Positions 52,065 through 62,988 of a stretch of DNA of 62,988 bases are shown here, piece after piece (within the stretch, counting starts at the first letter, position 1; each line of letters opens with the position of its first letter). Made by a program: the position numbers and the translations under genes. The notes beneath the pieces were generated by a model. It saw only the letters and a program-made list of their open reading frames with translations, made no database searches and was not told where the DNA came from. The stretch is from contig BFEA01000125.1 in NCBI GenBank assembly GCA_003427395.1, forward strand, positions 2,556,663-2,619,650, written 5' to 3'. The stretch is from Chara braunii (lineage: Eukaryota; Streptophyta; Charophyceae; Charales; Characeae).

Positions 52065-52560
52065 CCCAATTTCGCCGTTTCCCTCACCTGACTTCGTCAA
52101 GAATCAGGTGAGTTCCACGCCTTCCCTCTTCTCTTTCTCCTTCGCCCTTGCCATAGCCCTGCGAACACTTTCTTCCTCCTACCTCTCTTTCTACTAACTT
52201 ACCTCAAAAACTAACTTCATAGCTGATCTCGCCCGCCCTCAAAATCCCCGATTTGAATTTTCTCTCGCCCGTTTCCATCAAGCAACGAGTGAGATCTACA
52301 CTTCCTTCGCTCCCCTCTTTTCATCTACTGCCATCTCCCGCGAGGCTCTTTTCTTTCCTAACCTCCTAAACACTGGTCCGACCGCCAAACTAACCTCGTC
52401 AATTGATTCGCCCGGGGTCATAACCCCGGGATCGACTTTCTCCCCGCCCGTTTTCATCAAGGATCGGGCGGGTTTCACGTTCTCCGCTCCCTCCTACTGC
52501 TTCTCCCTTCCGCCATGGCTATGCGCAACACCTCTTCTCTCTATCTCCTCCTACACCATT
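52065..52560 (+). repeat. three tandem units of about 180 bp
   Basis: TCGCCCGTTTCCATCAAGCA (52,264), CCGCCCGTTTTCATCAAGGA (52,443) and a more diverged CGCCGTTTCCCTCACCTGAC (52,072) mark the units, each followed by a GAGTGAGATC/GGGCGGGTTT segment and a C/T-rich tract with TCTTTC and CCATCTC/CCATGGC. Confidence 0.65.
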
Positions 52561-52863
52561 CCTCGTGCTAATCCGACTCCGCCATTCGGTTCACCTCACC
52601 TCCAAACCCCAGTCTTCGACTTCTCCTCCGCCTAATCCCGTTCATAGTCGTGTGAGCCGTCCTTCTCCCACTGCGCATCACCAGCCTCCTCGCCATCTCC
52701 AACTTCTCCCTTTGTTGGATATATCCGGTGCGAATTCGCGCCCGGGTTCATTCCTCCCATTCGCTCTTTGTCCTCGTCGTCTTCGGCCTTGCTGTTCTCA
52801 CCACCGGCCAGCGAGCGCCTCAGAGGAGCGGCCATTCTATCTGCCCATCCGCTGCTGAGTAGC

Positions 52864-53010
52864 GCTGCCCGACCCTGATGCCACTGGCTAGCACAGTGAC
52901 TGGCGTATCGAAGAAACTCGACCCTGATGCTACCGGCTGGCACAGTGACTGACCTGTCGAAGAAGCCCGACCCTGATGCTACCGGCTGGCACTTGGCCGG
53001 TATCGCCCAC
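52864..53010 (+). repeat. three tandem units of about 55 bp
   Basis: CCCGACCCTGATGC or TCGACCCTGATGC at about 52,868, 52,919 and 52,968 starts each unit, followed by a C(C/T)GGCTGGCAC stretch and, in the first two, AGTGACTG...TCGAAGAA. Confidence 0.75.
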
Positions 53011-53194
53011 CTGCTGGTGGGTGCAGTACCCGCATGTTCCCTTTTGCAGCGGTCCGCCCTAACAGGGCTTTCCACCCCTTTGGTTCCGCAGCGGGCCTAC
53101 TCACGCACCTCTCATAGCAAAGCACACTGCTGGGGGCGCAGACTTATTGAAGGCCTGACAACGTGGGCCCTGATGGTCAATAGAAAAATTTACC

Positions 53195-53665
53195 AAAATT
53201 AAATAATCATTCTCTAGTAAAATTACATTCTAAATTTTAAATTTTCATTCCATCTTAAAAAATGTCATTCCAATTTTAAAATTTTCCGTCTTACTTGAAA
53301 ATTTTCATTCCAAGAATGGGGTATCCCTTCTTATTTGAACTGCATGCTAGAGATGGAATGAAAGTCTAGATGAGTTCATGAAATATTTTAATTGGACTGT
53401 CATTCTATGTAAGGATTTTCAATCATAAATAAGTTAATCCAGTCTAAATTAGAGGGTATTTGTTATTGTAGAATGAAAGTTTAATTAAACATTTCATAAA
53501 CTCATCCAGACTTTCATTCGATCTTGAACAAATAGATGTAGTTGGAAGGGAAACCTCATATTTAGACGAGAACTTATCAAATAAAACTGGAAATTTGAGA
53601 ATTGGACGAACATTGGAATGATAATTTATAAATATGAAGGATTTTTTTTTAATAGAATGTTTTTT
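53195..53665 (+). mobile_element. foldback MITE-like element, copy 1
   Basis: AT-rich, non-coding, ends with inverted TAAATAATCATTC/GAATGATAATTTA, and contains internal inverted arms (GAATGAAAGTCTAGATGAG against CTCATCCAGACTTTCATTC). A second copy is at 54,885-55,330. No transposase present. Confidence 0.7.
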
Positions 53666-53784
53666 CAACTTTCATTTCTCGAGGGAATTTTTATGTTGGT
53701 AGCCAATATTCAAATGAGAACTTCGAAGACCGAAAAGGACGGGGTTCCCCGCAATCCGTAGCCTGTCGTGACGCCTCTGCGGTC

Positions 53785-53960
53785 TCCGAACAATGCTCCG
53801 AACCGCTCTCAAGCTACTGCGCCTGGGCATAATCCACCATCTTACGGGTCATGACGACACACCCATACTCAATAAGCTTTCACGGTCGACCGCGGCTGGC
53901 CGACGGTGTACTTGTAGCGACCCCCTCCATTCACGTTTCATAGAGGAATCTTGCCAGCAC
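53785..53960 (-). pseudogene. diverged nuclear large-subunit rRNA fragment
   Basis: The plus strand resembles the complement of the 5' third of eukaryotic 25-28S rRNA: GGGCATAATCCACCATCTTA then CGGGTCATGAC, and GGTCGACCGCGGCTGGCCGA against the usual GGTCGGCCAGCGGTG region. Similarity by eye is only about two thirds, so it is an old copy or from a distant source. Confidence 0.4.
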
Positions 53961-54620
53961 CCCGAACGTGCCGGAACTCATAGGTCAATCGAAAAAGAGG
54001 CGCGTGCTCGAGGCCCTCGTCCGCCACGGCGACCCCCAACTCCAACGTCGCGCCTAAGTTAGGGAGCACCGGAGCAAACAAAAAATTATCTAGAAATTTT
54101 TAATCGTAAAAAACTAACACCGTTCTGATGCCGCCAACGACAAATCCAAAGGGGAATAGCCCCGTCGGGCCCTTCGCGCCACTCTGATGTTCCCACGTCG
54201 TCGCTGCTCGATCTCGATCCCTGAATCTCTTTGACGAAAGTCTGATACTATAACTGTTAGTGCTAGGCCCAAGGCTGGGTCTAGTTTTGATTAATCACCT
54301 AAATAAACAATTGTTGTTGAACGCACCGAGCTACCGAAACGTCTTCAAAATCACACGGTTGTCGATGCCGCCCTCTCTACGTACGCACCGGTCACAAGCA
54401 GGCACCTCAAGCACGGGACATAATCTTATTAATCCTAATTTAATTAGAAATATAAAAATTTGGTCGGCGATCATAGTCGGTTTCCACGATCATAAAAAAC
54501 AAAAGAAATCACGCGCGCCTTAAGTTTGTGCGCCCACACACTCTCTACTTTAGTCAACCATCCAGCCAAACGTCAACCACAAACTCAGTCGCGCCTCGTG
54601 TGGTATACTTAGACTTTAAA
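53961..54620. other. no gene recognised
   Basis: GC-rich to 54,240, then mixed. It might continue the rRNA-like fragment, but I could not align it. No coding frame. Confidence 0.4.
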
Positions 54621-54763
54621 CCAAACTTATTTCTTGTCGTTTGCAAAAAACAGGGCGGATACCCTTATAAGGGTATTCGCACCGACACCGAAAATTTTCC
54701 CCAGTGCCATGAGGAGTGGTGTGGCGAGGCCCCTTATGACCATGTTAGTTCCACTCTTAACTC

Positions 54764-54810
54764 TCTCTCTCTCTCTCTGTCTCTTTCTCTCTCTCTTTCT
54801 CTCTCCTCCT
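54764..54810 (+). repeat. (CT)n microsatellite
   Basis: Interrupted CT run of about 46 bases followed by CCTCCTAACCCTAAAC, a match to the dispersed family R. Confidence 0.9.
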
Positions 54811-54884
54811 AACCCTAAACTTTGTGGCAACTGTACTTTACACACAAACAACCCGCCTTCAACAGAAAAATTTCACAGAATTAA

Positions 54885-55330
54885 ATAATCATTATAGAGT
54901 AAAATTACATTCTAAATTTTAAATTTTCATTCAATCTTAGAAAATATAATTCCAATTTTAAAATTCTCCATCTTACTTGAAAACTTTCCGTCCAAGAATG
55001 GGGTATCTCTTCTTATTTGAAATGCATGCTATAGATGAAATGAAAGTCTGGATGAGTTCATGAAATATTTTAATTTGACTGTCATTCTAAGTAAGGATTT
55101 CTTGTCATAAATAGGTTAATCCAACGTAAATTATAAGATATTTGTTGTAATAAAATGAAATCCTAATTAAAACATTTCATAAACTCATCCAGACTTTTAT
55201 TCCATCTGGAACAAATAGATGTAGTTGGAAGGGAAAACTCATATTTAAACGGAAACTTATCAAATTAAATTGAAAATTTTAGAATTAGACGAACATTGGA
55301 ATGATCATTTATAAATATGAAGGAGTTTCT
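54885..55330 (+). mobile_element. foldback MITE-like element, copy 2
   Basis: Aligns over its whole length with 53,195-53,665 in the same orientation, with many substitutions and small indels. It starts after a stretch of family R, which suggests insertion into that repeat. Confidence 0.7.
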
Positions 55331-55389
55331 TTTTATGGACTGTTTTTTCAACTTTTATTTCTCGTGGGAATTTTTTTGTTGTTCTATGC

Positions 55390-57215
55390 AACCATCGCCA
55401 TCACATGAACCAAAACTAATCACACCCCCCTCTGCCTCCTGCGGAGAAAATGCCAACGAGGAGACAATGTCAACACACGCACAACCATGCACTGGCTCGA
55501 CGGTGTCCCTCGAATCCCAAATCGACTTCTAAGCCAATGCAAGGATTAGGGCATAACAATTGTGTTTGAAGATGTTCGGCGACTGCCATGCATTCAAATT
55601 AATCATCCTAGAGGAGTCGGCCCTGTAGTCTGCTCCAAGCTCATTACGATGGGTATTGAACACAAAATGACATGCAAACTACAACACCTTGAAAAAAGAT
55701 AAATTGTCTCTTCATGCCACTTGCGGACGAGGAGAGCAATTGTTGCGGCCCAACCACCACTGGAGTTGACAACGGCCGGTTATTGTTGATAATGCCCCAC
55801 AAGAATCGACGACAAAGTGGGTCAAAAAGTCCCCATTGACTTGGTTGTATAGTCTTCCCTTGTGGCCATGCAAAACTAAGTCTTATGTTGATTAGCAGCA
55901 ACAGTGGTGAGGAAGTCGGCTCCACTTTCTGCTGCTCTCTCGCCCTCACACGAGCTCCCCTTGTGTTTATTCCTTTCCTTATAACAGTTTAACATCAGGG
56001 AAGAGACTCAAGGTCTGCCATAAACTTTTATGCACAGTCCTAAGGACAGTTCAACTATAGAGAACCCACCGTTAAGGCTCAAGGTGGGCTAGTGAGAATG
56101 AATCCTCTCCGATTCCACAAGAAGATTCCTTCTCATTTTCAGGGTCCAAATTCCTTAAACTTACGATCTTCACTTTCCTATTGTGCTTGATACGTCCCAT
56201 AACTCACTAAAACATAAAGGAAGCAACCGCTACTCGTCCGAAGGGACACTGGTGATGCCAAAGTCATGGGTTAGGTATTATCGGCCATAGCCGGTTGTCG
56301 TCAACTCCAGTCGTGACTAGGTTGCAACACTTCCTCACCTTGTGTGCAAGTGAAGCGGAAAAGCAACTTATCTCTCTTAAAGGTATTGTAGCTTGCATGC
56401 CATTTTTTGTTTACTTCGACCTTGCCTCATATACCGTTTCCACTTATATTTTGACCCCCTCTGTAACAAATTTCGACAGTGACTCGAACCTCACATACTA
56501 CAACCATTGTCACGAACCCGAATTCTTTGGCACTTGCTGACCCTGCGCGCATCTCGTTTCCTTCACCTCAACCGAACCCTGCGACAACGATGAACATTAC
56601 TACATTACTACGACGAAATCCATCACTTTATCCCCTCCGCTTCCACCGTCTTCCCCACCCCCCCTATTTCAGCCCAAAACACCTTATGACGATACCTATT
56701 GTCAACTTCTACCAACAAGCTACCACCGATTCCAATTAGTTTCACTCTTACGCGCTCTCTCCCTCTCTCGCCATCCTCTTTCACCTTCTATTATCCCTTC
56801 GCTCCCCTCTCTCTCCACCTAACCCTATACTTTGTAGTAACTGTACTTGATACCCAAACAACCCGCCTCCAATACAACAAACACCATCACATGAACCAAA
56901 ACGAAGCACCCCCGGAGACAATGTCAACAAACATGCACGGTGACGCAGTAACTTGACAACATCCTTCGAATCCCGAATCGACTTCTGAGCCGCCCTCAAG
57001 GAGAACCAACGCAAGGATTATGGCATAATAATCGTGTTGGAATACCCAAACCGACCAAAGTTAAGCTTGCAGATGCTCGAAGATAGGGATGGCGATACAT
57101 TCAAATTGATAATCATGGAGGAGTCAGCCTCGTGGTCTGCTCCAAGTTCGTTATAATAGGCATTGAACACACAATGACATGCAAACTATAGTACCTTGGA
57201 GAGAGTCAAGCGGTC
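55390..57215 (+). repeat. dispersed repeat family R, copies 2 and 3
   Basis: CATCACATGAACCAAAAC occurs at 55,399 and 56,886. TCAACTTCTACCAACAAGC is at 56,701, and GACAAAGTGGGT at 55,813. The AAATCGACTTCT...GCAAGGATTA segment is at 55,517 and 56,976, and TGCTCCAAG(C/T)TC at 55,631 and 57,138. These match 27.6-28.4 kb. At 56,040-56,150 an AAGGCTCAAGGTGGG segment is followed by AGAATGAATCC, as at 28.6 kb. No coding sequence. Confidence 0.7.
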
Positions 57216-58276
57216 TCTTCGCACCATAAAAGTAAACATATAATAGATAAAAATATAGATATAAGATATTATATATAAAATAGTATTACACAAAATATAC
57301 ATATAGTATGTAAATAAAATGTCAAAAATCAGTATTATAAAAGTTCAAATAATGAAAGTTGAAAAAAAGTTGTAAGTAATAAATAAGCCATTGTCATAAG
57401 AAGTAAAAACTTTCATCCTAAATCTAGATGTCGATCAATACGGACTCTAGGTAAAGTCCATCGTGCTACAATAGCCACAAAAAAAAAAAGTTTTAGCAAG
57501 TGCAATACTTATATGTATTATTGAAATTATAAGTTATAATAATAAATTATTTAAAATAAAATGTAAACTAATTTTATACATATTAGAGTAGTAGAAATAA
57601 AAAAATTCCAACCTCCTAAATAAAGCATTACAACAAATAAATATGAGACTAATAAGTTAGTATGAAGTAATATAAACGATTTCAAATTTGATACCATAAT
57701 ATTCAAACTGATAAAATGCTATTAATTATTATTTAACTTTTGATATATCAAATGGTTATCTTTCACATTCTGTTAAGGATGCTATAAAAAAGTCATAAAA
57801 CCATCTGGTTGGCGCCTGATATTCCAGCTTAAAATTTCATATTAACAATGTTTTTCAACAATTCTAGAAGTACTTAAAGTATTTCATTATTATAGTTGTT
57901 AAAAAAAAATAATGTTTATCTCTACTAAAGAACCGTACATAAAAAATTTCCCTCATGTGGTTCCTTAGTAAGTAAATATATACAAAATATAAATACGTAT
58001 GATATGTAAATTATCAATCTAATATTATTATCATATACACTCACTGACTCACAAAAATAACATCTTTTATTTTAAAAAAATATTTATTTTATGAATTTTT
58101 TTTTACTCATACATCTTACCATAAATTTTTGCAGTTTGAAAATTGTTAGATGTAAAAAAACATGTAAGAAAATTTTGTTGTTGCACCATTGCAGAAATAG
58201 TTTTTTTGTTTTTTGTGGGTCTTTATTACAATACAAGACTTTTAAAGTATTATATACTATAAAGTTTCATTTGGTA
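57216..58276. other. very AT-rich sequence, no gene seen
   Basis: Homopolymers and TATA runs only; no frame above 70 codons with protein character. Confidence 0.6.
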
Positions 58277-58348
58277 TGGGGTATAGCCAAGTGGTAAGGC
58301 AACGAGTTTTTTCCCTGTCATTCGGAGGTTAGAGTCTTTCTATCCCAG
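58277..58348 (+). pseudogene. trnQ: organelle-type tRNA-Gln-like pseudogene
   Basis: 72 bases fold as a tRNA: acceptor TGGGGTA/TATCCCA with one G-U pair, D arm GCC/GGC around AAGTGGTAA, anticodon arm, 5-base variable loop, and T arm GGAGG/CTTTC. The sequence follows organelle trnQ(UUG) closely. The anticodon loop reads TTTTTTC, so the anticodon would be TTT, the T loop is TTAGAGT in place of TTCGAAT, and the anticodon stem has an A-C mismatch. Most changes from the expected sequence are C-to-T or G-to-A. There is no CCA end. A decayed nuclear copy is the best reading. Confidence 0.65.
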
Positions 58349-58369
58349 TTTTGCATCTTGCGAATGAGG

Positions 58370-58700
58370 AGAGGAAGTGCTACGACCCAATCACCTACAA
58401 AGTTGACAACAACCAACCATGGTTGATAATGCCCAACAAGAATCAACGACAAAGTGAGTCAAAAAGTCCCCAATGGCTTAGTCAGGTAGTCTTTCCTTGC
58501 AGCCAGATGACACCTTAGCAGGGACGCAAAAGTAAATGATGCGTTGATTAGCGGGAGAAGCAACAAGGAAACCGAATCCACTTTCCGCTACGCTTTCGCC
58601 CTCGCACGTGTCACTGCACCAGAAGTTTAACTCTGTCATTCTACGAGTGTGAGTGATGGTGAAATGCATCTACATGCCCATAACTTCGGCGTCATGAGTA
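58370..58700 (+). repeat. dispersed repeat family R, copy 4 (partial)
   Basis: TTGATAATGCCCAACAAGAA, GACAAAGTGAGTCAAAAAGT and a GTGTGAGTGATGGTGAAATG stretch match 27.88-28.1 kb and 55.78-55.95 kb in order. Confidence 0.75.
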
Positions 58701-60020
58701 TCCCTCTAGACAAATCGTAGTTGCCTCCTTCATAGTAAAGTAAGGAATGTAACATATCGAACGCTGTAGGAAAATGAAGATTGTATGGCTACAGAATTTG
58801 AACCCCGATTTCCTTTCGCAATCCGAAGGCTTTCTCCAATTAATTCAGGTCGCTTATTTTCCTAAGATATTTTGTTGTTGAAAATGTCATCGAATTTTTT
58901 TTTTCCCGTTGATTTCGATATCCCATTATTGAAAAAATACGACCGTTTTTTTTTTTTTTTTTTTTTTTAAGTTAATGATATATTGTGAAAAACAAATGAA
59001 ATAAAATTTCTCTCACGTGTAAATTTGTGAAAATCTCATCCGATTTTTGTTATTATCACAGAGGTGGAGGCGAAGGGCACAGAAAGAGGGGGACGAAATT
59101 GAAATGGGAAAATGTAAAAAAAAAAGAAAAAAAAAAAAGGAATATGTGAAAAAACAAAAACAGCAAGAATATGCGTCATCGTGGTAAATACCCTTACAAG
59201 GGTATTTGTCGGTGTTTTTGCAGTTTGCACAGGGTGTGGCTGTGGTGGCACGAGGAAATGATCGACGTATCAACTCTTATATGAATGCGTACTTGGACAA
59301 CTTTAGTTGTGGCAAGATTCACGGATGAGAGGGGTGTGAATTAGTGTGAGCGCACATTATTGTGTTGCGTGGTAGGTAGTTGGATAGTCGTCGATTTTGC
59401 TAGTCGACCGACAATCCGTGACACTTGCGATAACGCTTGTGAACACGATGATTTCAGTTGGTTAGGTTTGTTGCGTGCAAAGGTTGTGCGTGCACGAGCC
59501 GGCCACCGTCTACACGACAGGGCGCCATGGCTTGTAGCTCGGTTTAAGCCTCAATTATTTGGTCCCATACATCTACGATGTTGTGTATAGCCTACAACCG
59601 TGGAGCTAGCCGCACTTTGACAACTTGGCCTGCGATGCTTCAATGAGCCATGTCGAGGGGGCGAGGGATCAATACTCGCCTTGTTTATATGGAATGCGAC
59701 GAGCGCATGGGCTACGAAAACTGTGGTTCCACAAGTTTCGGTTATTTATTTCACATTGTTTTGACCAGGTGTTTTATTATTATTTTCTTTTGGTATGGTC
59801 GGACCGAATTTGTGGAGCCCACCGTAGGTAAATGCGTTTTTTCCCCGTCATTGTGTTGAAAGTCGGCGTCCTTTTGACCGTGCACCCAAAGCCACGACTT
59901 CTAGGTAGTGCCATGACATAAAGCTAGAGGCCGGTAGGCCTTGGGTCCGGTGACGTGCGCTAGAATGTCACGACATAGTTTAGTATAGTTTTCGTTAGGG
60001 TGGATATAAGGACGATCAGT
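58701..60020. other. no gene recognised
   Basis: A T-run at 58,945-58,968 and an A-rich stretch at 59,116-59,140 flank nothing coding. TACCCTTACAAGGGTATT at 59,189 is a palindrome also seen at 54.66 kb. 59,830-59,870 has a weak second resemblance to the trnQ-like sequence (GTAGGTAAATGCG, TTTTTTCCCCGTCAT). Confidence 0.45.
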
Positions 60021-60029
60021 CATAATTGT

Positions 60030-60620
60030 ATCCGTGCCAAGCTCTACCAACCAAGAGCCTAACCCATAATGTAGAGTATGCAGTTTGAGTATGGTAGAGC
60101 ATGTGTTCGAAGCCCGTTGGAACCGCTAACAACAACGAGAGCCATGGAGGAAAGTTTGAAGAAGCCAAGGGGTGGTTGGGGACAAGGGTTTTGCCATTCC
60201 GCCGTTGGGATCATCATCTGTGGGCCTAGCTCAGCTGGTACACCCTCGAACAGGTGAAAGACATACCTGTGTTTGAATTTGAGCGATCCTATGCAATCGG
60301 ATTCTGATTTGCGTAGGGCCGGCCAACTTCTCTGGTTTTGTTGTACCAATGGCTCACGTCGGTTGGTACATCCTCAAACAGGTGAAATACAAACCTGTGT
60401 TTAAATCCGAGCGATCCTATGCAATCGGATTCCGATTTGCGTAGGGTCAACCAACTTCTCTGGTTGTGTTGTACCAATGGCTTAGCTGGGTTGGCACACC
60501 CATAAACTGTGGAAAATAGGCCTGTGGGACCAACACCTGCAAACCTAGCTCAGTTGGTACACCCATGGACTGTTGAACTACAAACCCGAGTTCGAACTTC
60601 TTTTGGAACAGATAAGAAAA
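60030..60620 (+). repeat. tRNA-derived SINE-like units in tandem
   Basis: CCTAGCTCAGCTGGTACACC (60,226), a diverged copy at 60,350, GGCTTAGCTGGGTTGGCACA (60,478) and CCTAGCTCAGTTGGTACACC (60,544) are tRNA A-box sequences. B-box-like segments follow (TGTTTGAATTTGAG, TGTTTAAATCCGAG, GAGTTCGAACTTC). The first two units are about 125 bp and share a non-tRNA tail (GATCCTATGCAATCGGATTC, ACTTCTCTGGTT). TTCGAAGCCC near 60,107 and an inverted A box near 60,040 suggest one more rearranged unit. Confidence 0.65.
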
Positions 60621-62897
60621 ATACTACGATTGAGAGTTACATAGAGTCGTTCCATCCAATTTAATATCGAAAGGCCCAGGGTGTTTTTAAGATTTGATTT
60701 TCTTATTTCTTATTCGATCCGATTTTATTTTCCTCCTAACTCGCTTTCCTTCCCGTGGTAGGGGTATTTGTGGGCTCTCTATAGTAGTGGGCCGATATGA
60801 CTGTGAAATTGGGAGAGATTTGGCCTAGCAGGGCTAGTAGCATGATGGTGTGAGGCCGGTCACCTAACCAAAGTGGAGCGACAATAGTCCGATGAGAGGC
60901 GGGTTGAGCAGATTTTTTTCTTGCTGTGAGGCTGTCGGGCTAGCCAATGGAGCGGAAGCTGTAGTAAACAAGGAAATGAAGAGGGTGCAGGCGTCAACAA
61001 GAAACGAAGATGAATAAGAAGGGATGGTGAGGAAGAAGAGGGAGGAGAAAACGGGAATGGAAGCTAGATTGCCTGTTCCTTGGCAGAATCAGGCGGGGAA
61101 ATAGGCAAAGTGGGGGTTTTGAGATCAGGCTTGTACGATGGCGGGGTTAGAATGGTGAGCGAAGGATTTTAATGAGAGTTTGAAGAAGAAGAGGGTGCAC
61201 GAAGATATCGAGGAGAGGCGGCGAGGAGGAAGGTAGAGAGTGAAATTGCTATAACTCGGTCATTTCTTGACCGTTTTTAACAAACTGAGATGTGAACTGG
61301 GGTTTTCAGAGTGTTATGAAGAGATTTGTTGTGCCAGTTTTTTAATTGGGGCAATGGTTTGACCGAAAGAGTTGCACCAAGGAGTATGACAATATACTAG
61401 GCAATGTATCTTTCCATATTCAAGCAGAAGATACATTCTCCCTTGACACTTGATGTGGAACGGAGCAACACTCACGAGTACGGTGTTGTCGATCTACACT
61501 GCGATATAACTCACTTACCTCGCTGAATTCTTCCTCCCCTGCTTGAAAGTCGTGCTCGTCTTCTTTGAGGTCGTTGTTTCCCTGGGCTTTTGGCCAAAGT
61601 CGTTCGCTGTCTCGACCCTCGTTCTTCACGATCGTACCCTACTATGCTTACAAATGAATGTTTGTTCGCATGGATGCTCTGGTAGACAACGGAAGTCCGA
61701 CAAAACAGTCAGGCACAATTTCACTTATGGACTTGGGAATAGCGAACGTGACAAAATACGCACGCAAGTGTAATAAGAAAGGAGGAGCAAAGTTGGAAAG
61801 GAGGAAGTGATGAGACGAGGAACAGGAAGGTAGATAGGATAAAAACATAGGGAAGGAGTTGAGAGAGGAACAAGCGTGGTGGTGAAGGGGAGAACGGGGG
61901 CATGCAAAAACGGAAGATGAAGGAAGGCAGTGAGAAACCTACCATCACGAAAGTTTTATGTGTAGGTTGGCGATAATAAGCACCTAGAAAAATGACGAGT
62001 GGAGCAGTGCACTTCTTCATCTTCTAGCGGAAGATTCATTCTCATTTTTCCACATTGATGAGCAATGAAGTAATGCCTGCCTCAAGGTCGTCTTCGACAC
62101 TAGTGATGTCCACTTCTCTGCCAAGGTCGTCCTCCCCTCGCCCGATGATCTTTCCCAGTGCCTGCAGATGTCGAAGCTTACGTATTGTTGTCTCGTTGGC
62201 AGCCATCGTTGTCATCCATCATGGTTGAGTTCCTTAGCTCCACGAACATTGGACTACTCTGCCTCACGACTGCATGACTGCTCGTCTGTTGAAGTTGCAT
62301 GTGCCCAGCCAGGGGTCGTGGCTAGGTGCATTGAGGAAAATGGGAGTTGGGAATAGAGGGGAGGAAAAAGTTCAGGTGGGGCTTACGACCAAACGAGGAA
62401 ACAAGCGGGCGATCGGGGGAAAAGGAGTCAGGAAATCAACGTGCGAATCAGGAAAGGGGATTGCACAAGGTGCATCAGAAGAAAAACAGTAAAATAGAAA
62501 TAAAAATATTATGATGAATCTTCTCGTGTTCTGGTGGAAACTCATTTTGCATTCATTTTGCACTGACACATTTGGTGAGTTACTCTAGTGGAGTGATATC
62601 ATTTCCGCTCACTATCACGATCGTTGTCCTGATCCTAGCGCTGCTGGTCATCACGATCGTCATCCTGCGAGCAATTGCCGCCTCGCTGACGGCACCCCAT
62701 TTTGTGCTCGTTGGAATCCCAGGGGTCATCGCCTTTCCCGAAGTTGCCGTTGCGGTGGTTGTCGTCATCGAGGGGGCCACCTTGGGAGGACGCTTGCTTG
62801 GTAGTCAGGGGTTCACCACAATCTAATAGAAGATTCGCCCTCGTTTTTATCTTGCGCATTCGACCAGATCAAAGGCGACAAATGTACTAGCGGGCGC

Positions 62898-62901
<4 letters not shown>
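60621..62901. other. no gene recognised
   Basis: Purine-rich stretches (60,960-61,240; 61,780-61,930; 62,340-62,490) create long but compositionally biased frames. Motifs like GAAGATTCATTCTC are at 61,428, 62,031 and, inverted, 62,512. No gene or RNA was recognised. Confidence 0.45.

Positions 62902-62988
<87 letters not shown>
62902..62988 (+). repeat. (GA)n microsatellite, runs off the window
   Basis: At least 43 uninterrupted GA repeats up to the last base. Confidence 0.97.

Noticed and set aside
52868-53000. Hammerhead-like CTGATGC repeats
   Set aside because: The core would need CTGATGA or CTGANGA; all three units have C in the last position and no GAAA at the right distance.
62572-62826. 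Hydrophobic 84-codon frame as a membrane protein
   Set aside because: The opposite strand reads as an Asp/Arg/Gln repeat from GATGAC-like sequence; no start context or homology.

Overview
This window is repeat-rich nuclear DNA of a green plant-lineage organism. The evidence is a full-length plant-type clathrin heavy chain gene, a chromodomain-bearing Ty3/gypsy retrotransposon, and a block of shuffled mitochondrial gene pieces (rps11, rpl6, nad4L, atp4, cob, nad6, rnl, group II intron RT) whose combined gene set fits a streptophyte mitochondrion. I lean towards a charophyte alga such as Chara. That species call is inference from remembered family features, not from a search.

Layout. 1-2.8 kb: a 1.6-kb unit present twice in tandem, each copy holding a degraded hammerhead-ribozyme-like core. 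4.0-6.9 kb: a mosaic of mitochondrial fragments with nested inverted repeats built on the start of nad4L. 7.0-8.9 kb: gag-like remnants in AT-rich DNA. 9.0-15.4 kb: a field of one short palindrome (half-site GTCGTGT), including a regular 107-bp tandem array. 15.4-20.5 kb: decayed mobile-element coding sequence, namely a Ulp1/C48-protease-like pseudogene and a gag with a zinc knuckle. 21.2-21.5 kb: repeated short hairpins. 23.6-28.8 kb: foldback repeats, microsatellites, a third hammerhead-like core and dispersed repeats. 30.0-35.4 kb: clathrin heavy chain on the minus strand, with an uninterrupted 1,702-codon frame and a probable intron just after the stop. 35.6-36.8 kb: a cluster of GAATTCGGGAGT motifs and a retroposed U6 snRNA copy with a 16-bp target duplication. 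38.5-40.0 kb: diverged tandem repeats. 40,019-50,393: one complete LTR retrotransposon (minus strand, 300-bp LTRs, 5-bp target duplication, 371-bp assembly gap). 50.4-63.0 kb: tandem repeats, two copies of a foldback MITE-like element, an rRNA fragment, a dispersed repeat family also seen at 27.6-28.4 kb, a tRNA-Gln-like pseudogene, tRNA-derived SINE-like units and a terminal (GA)n run.

The only gene that looks intact and functional is clathrin heavy chain. Everything else with coding character is mobile-element or organelle derived and broken. Several of the breaking stop codons can be explained by C-to-T or G-to-A transitions. The most unusual signals are the hammerhead-like cores next to foldback repeats, the 6-kb palindrome field and the U6 retrocopy.
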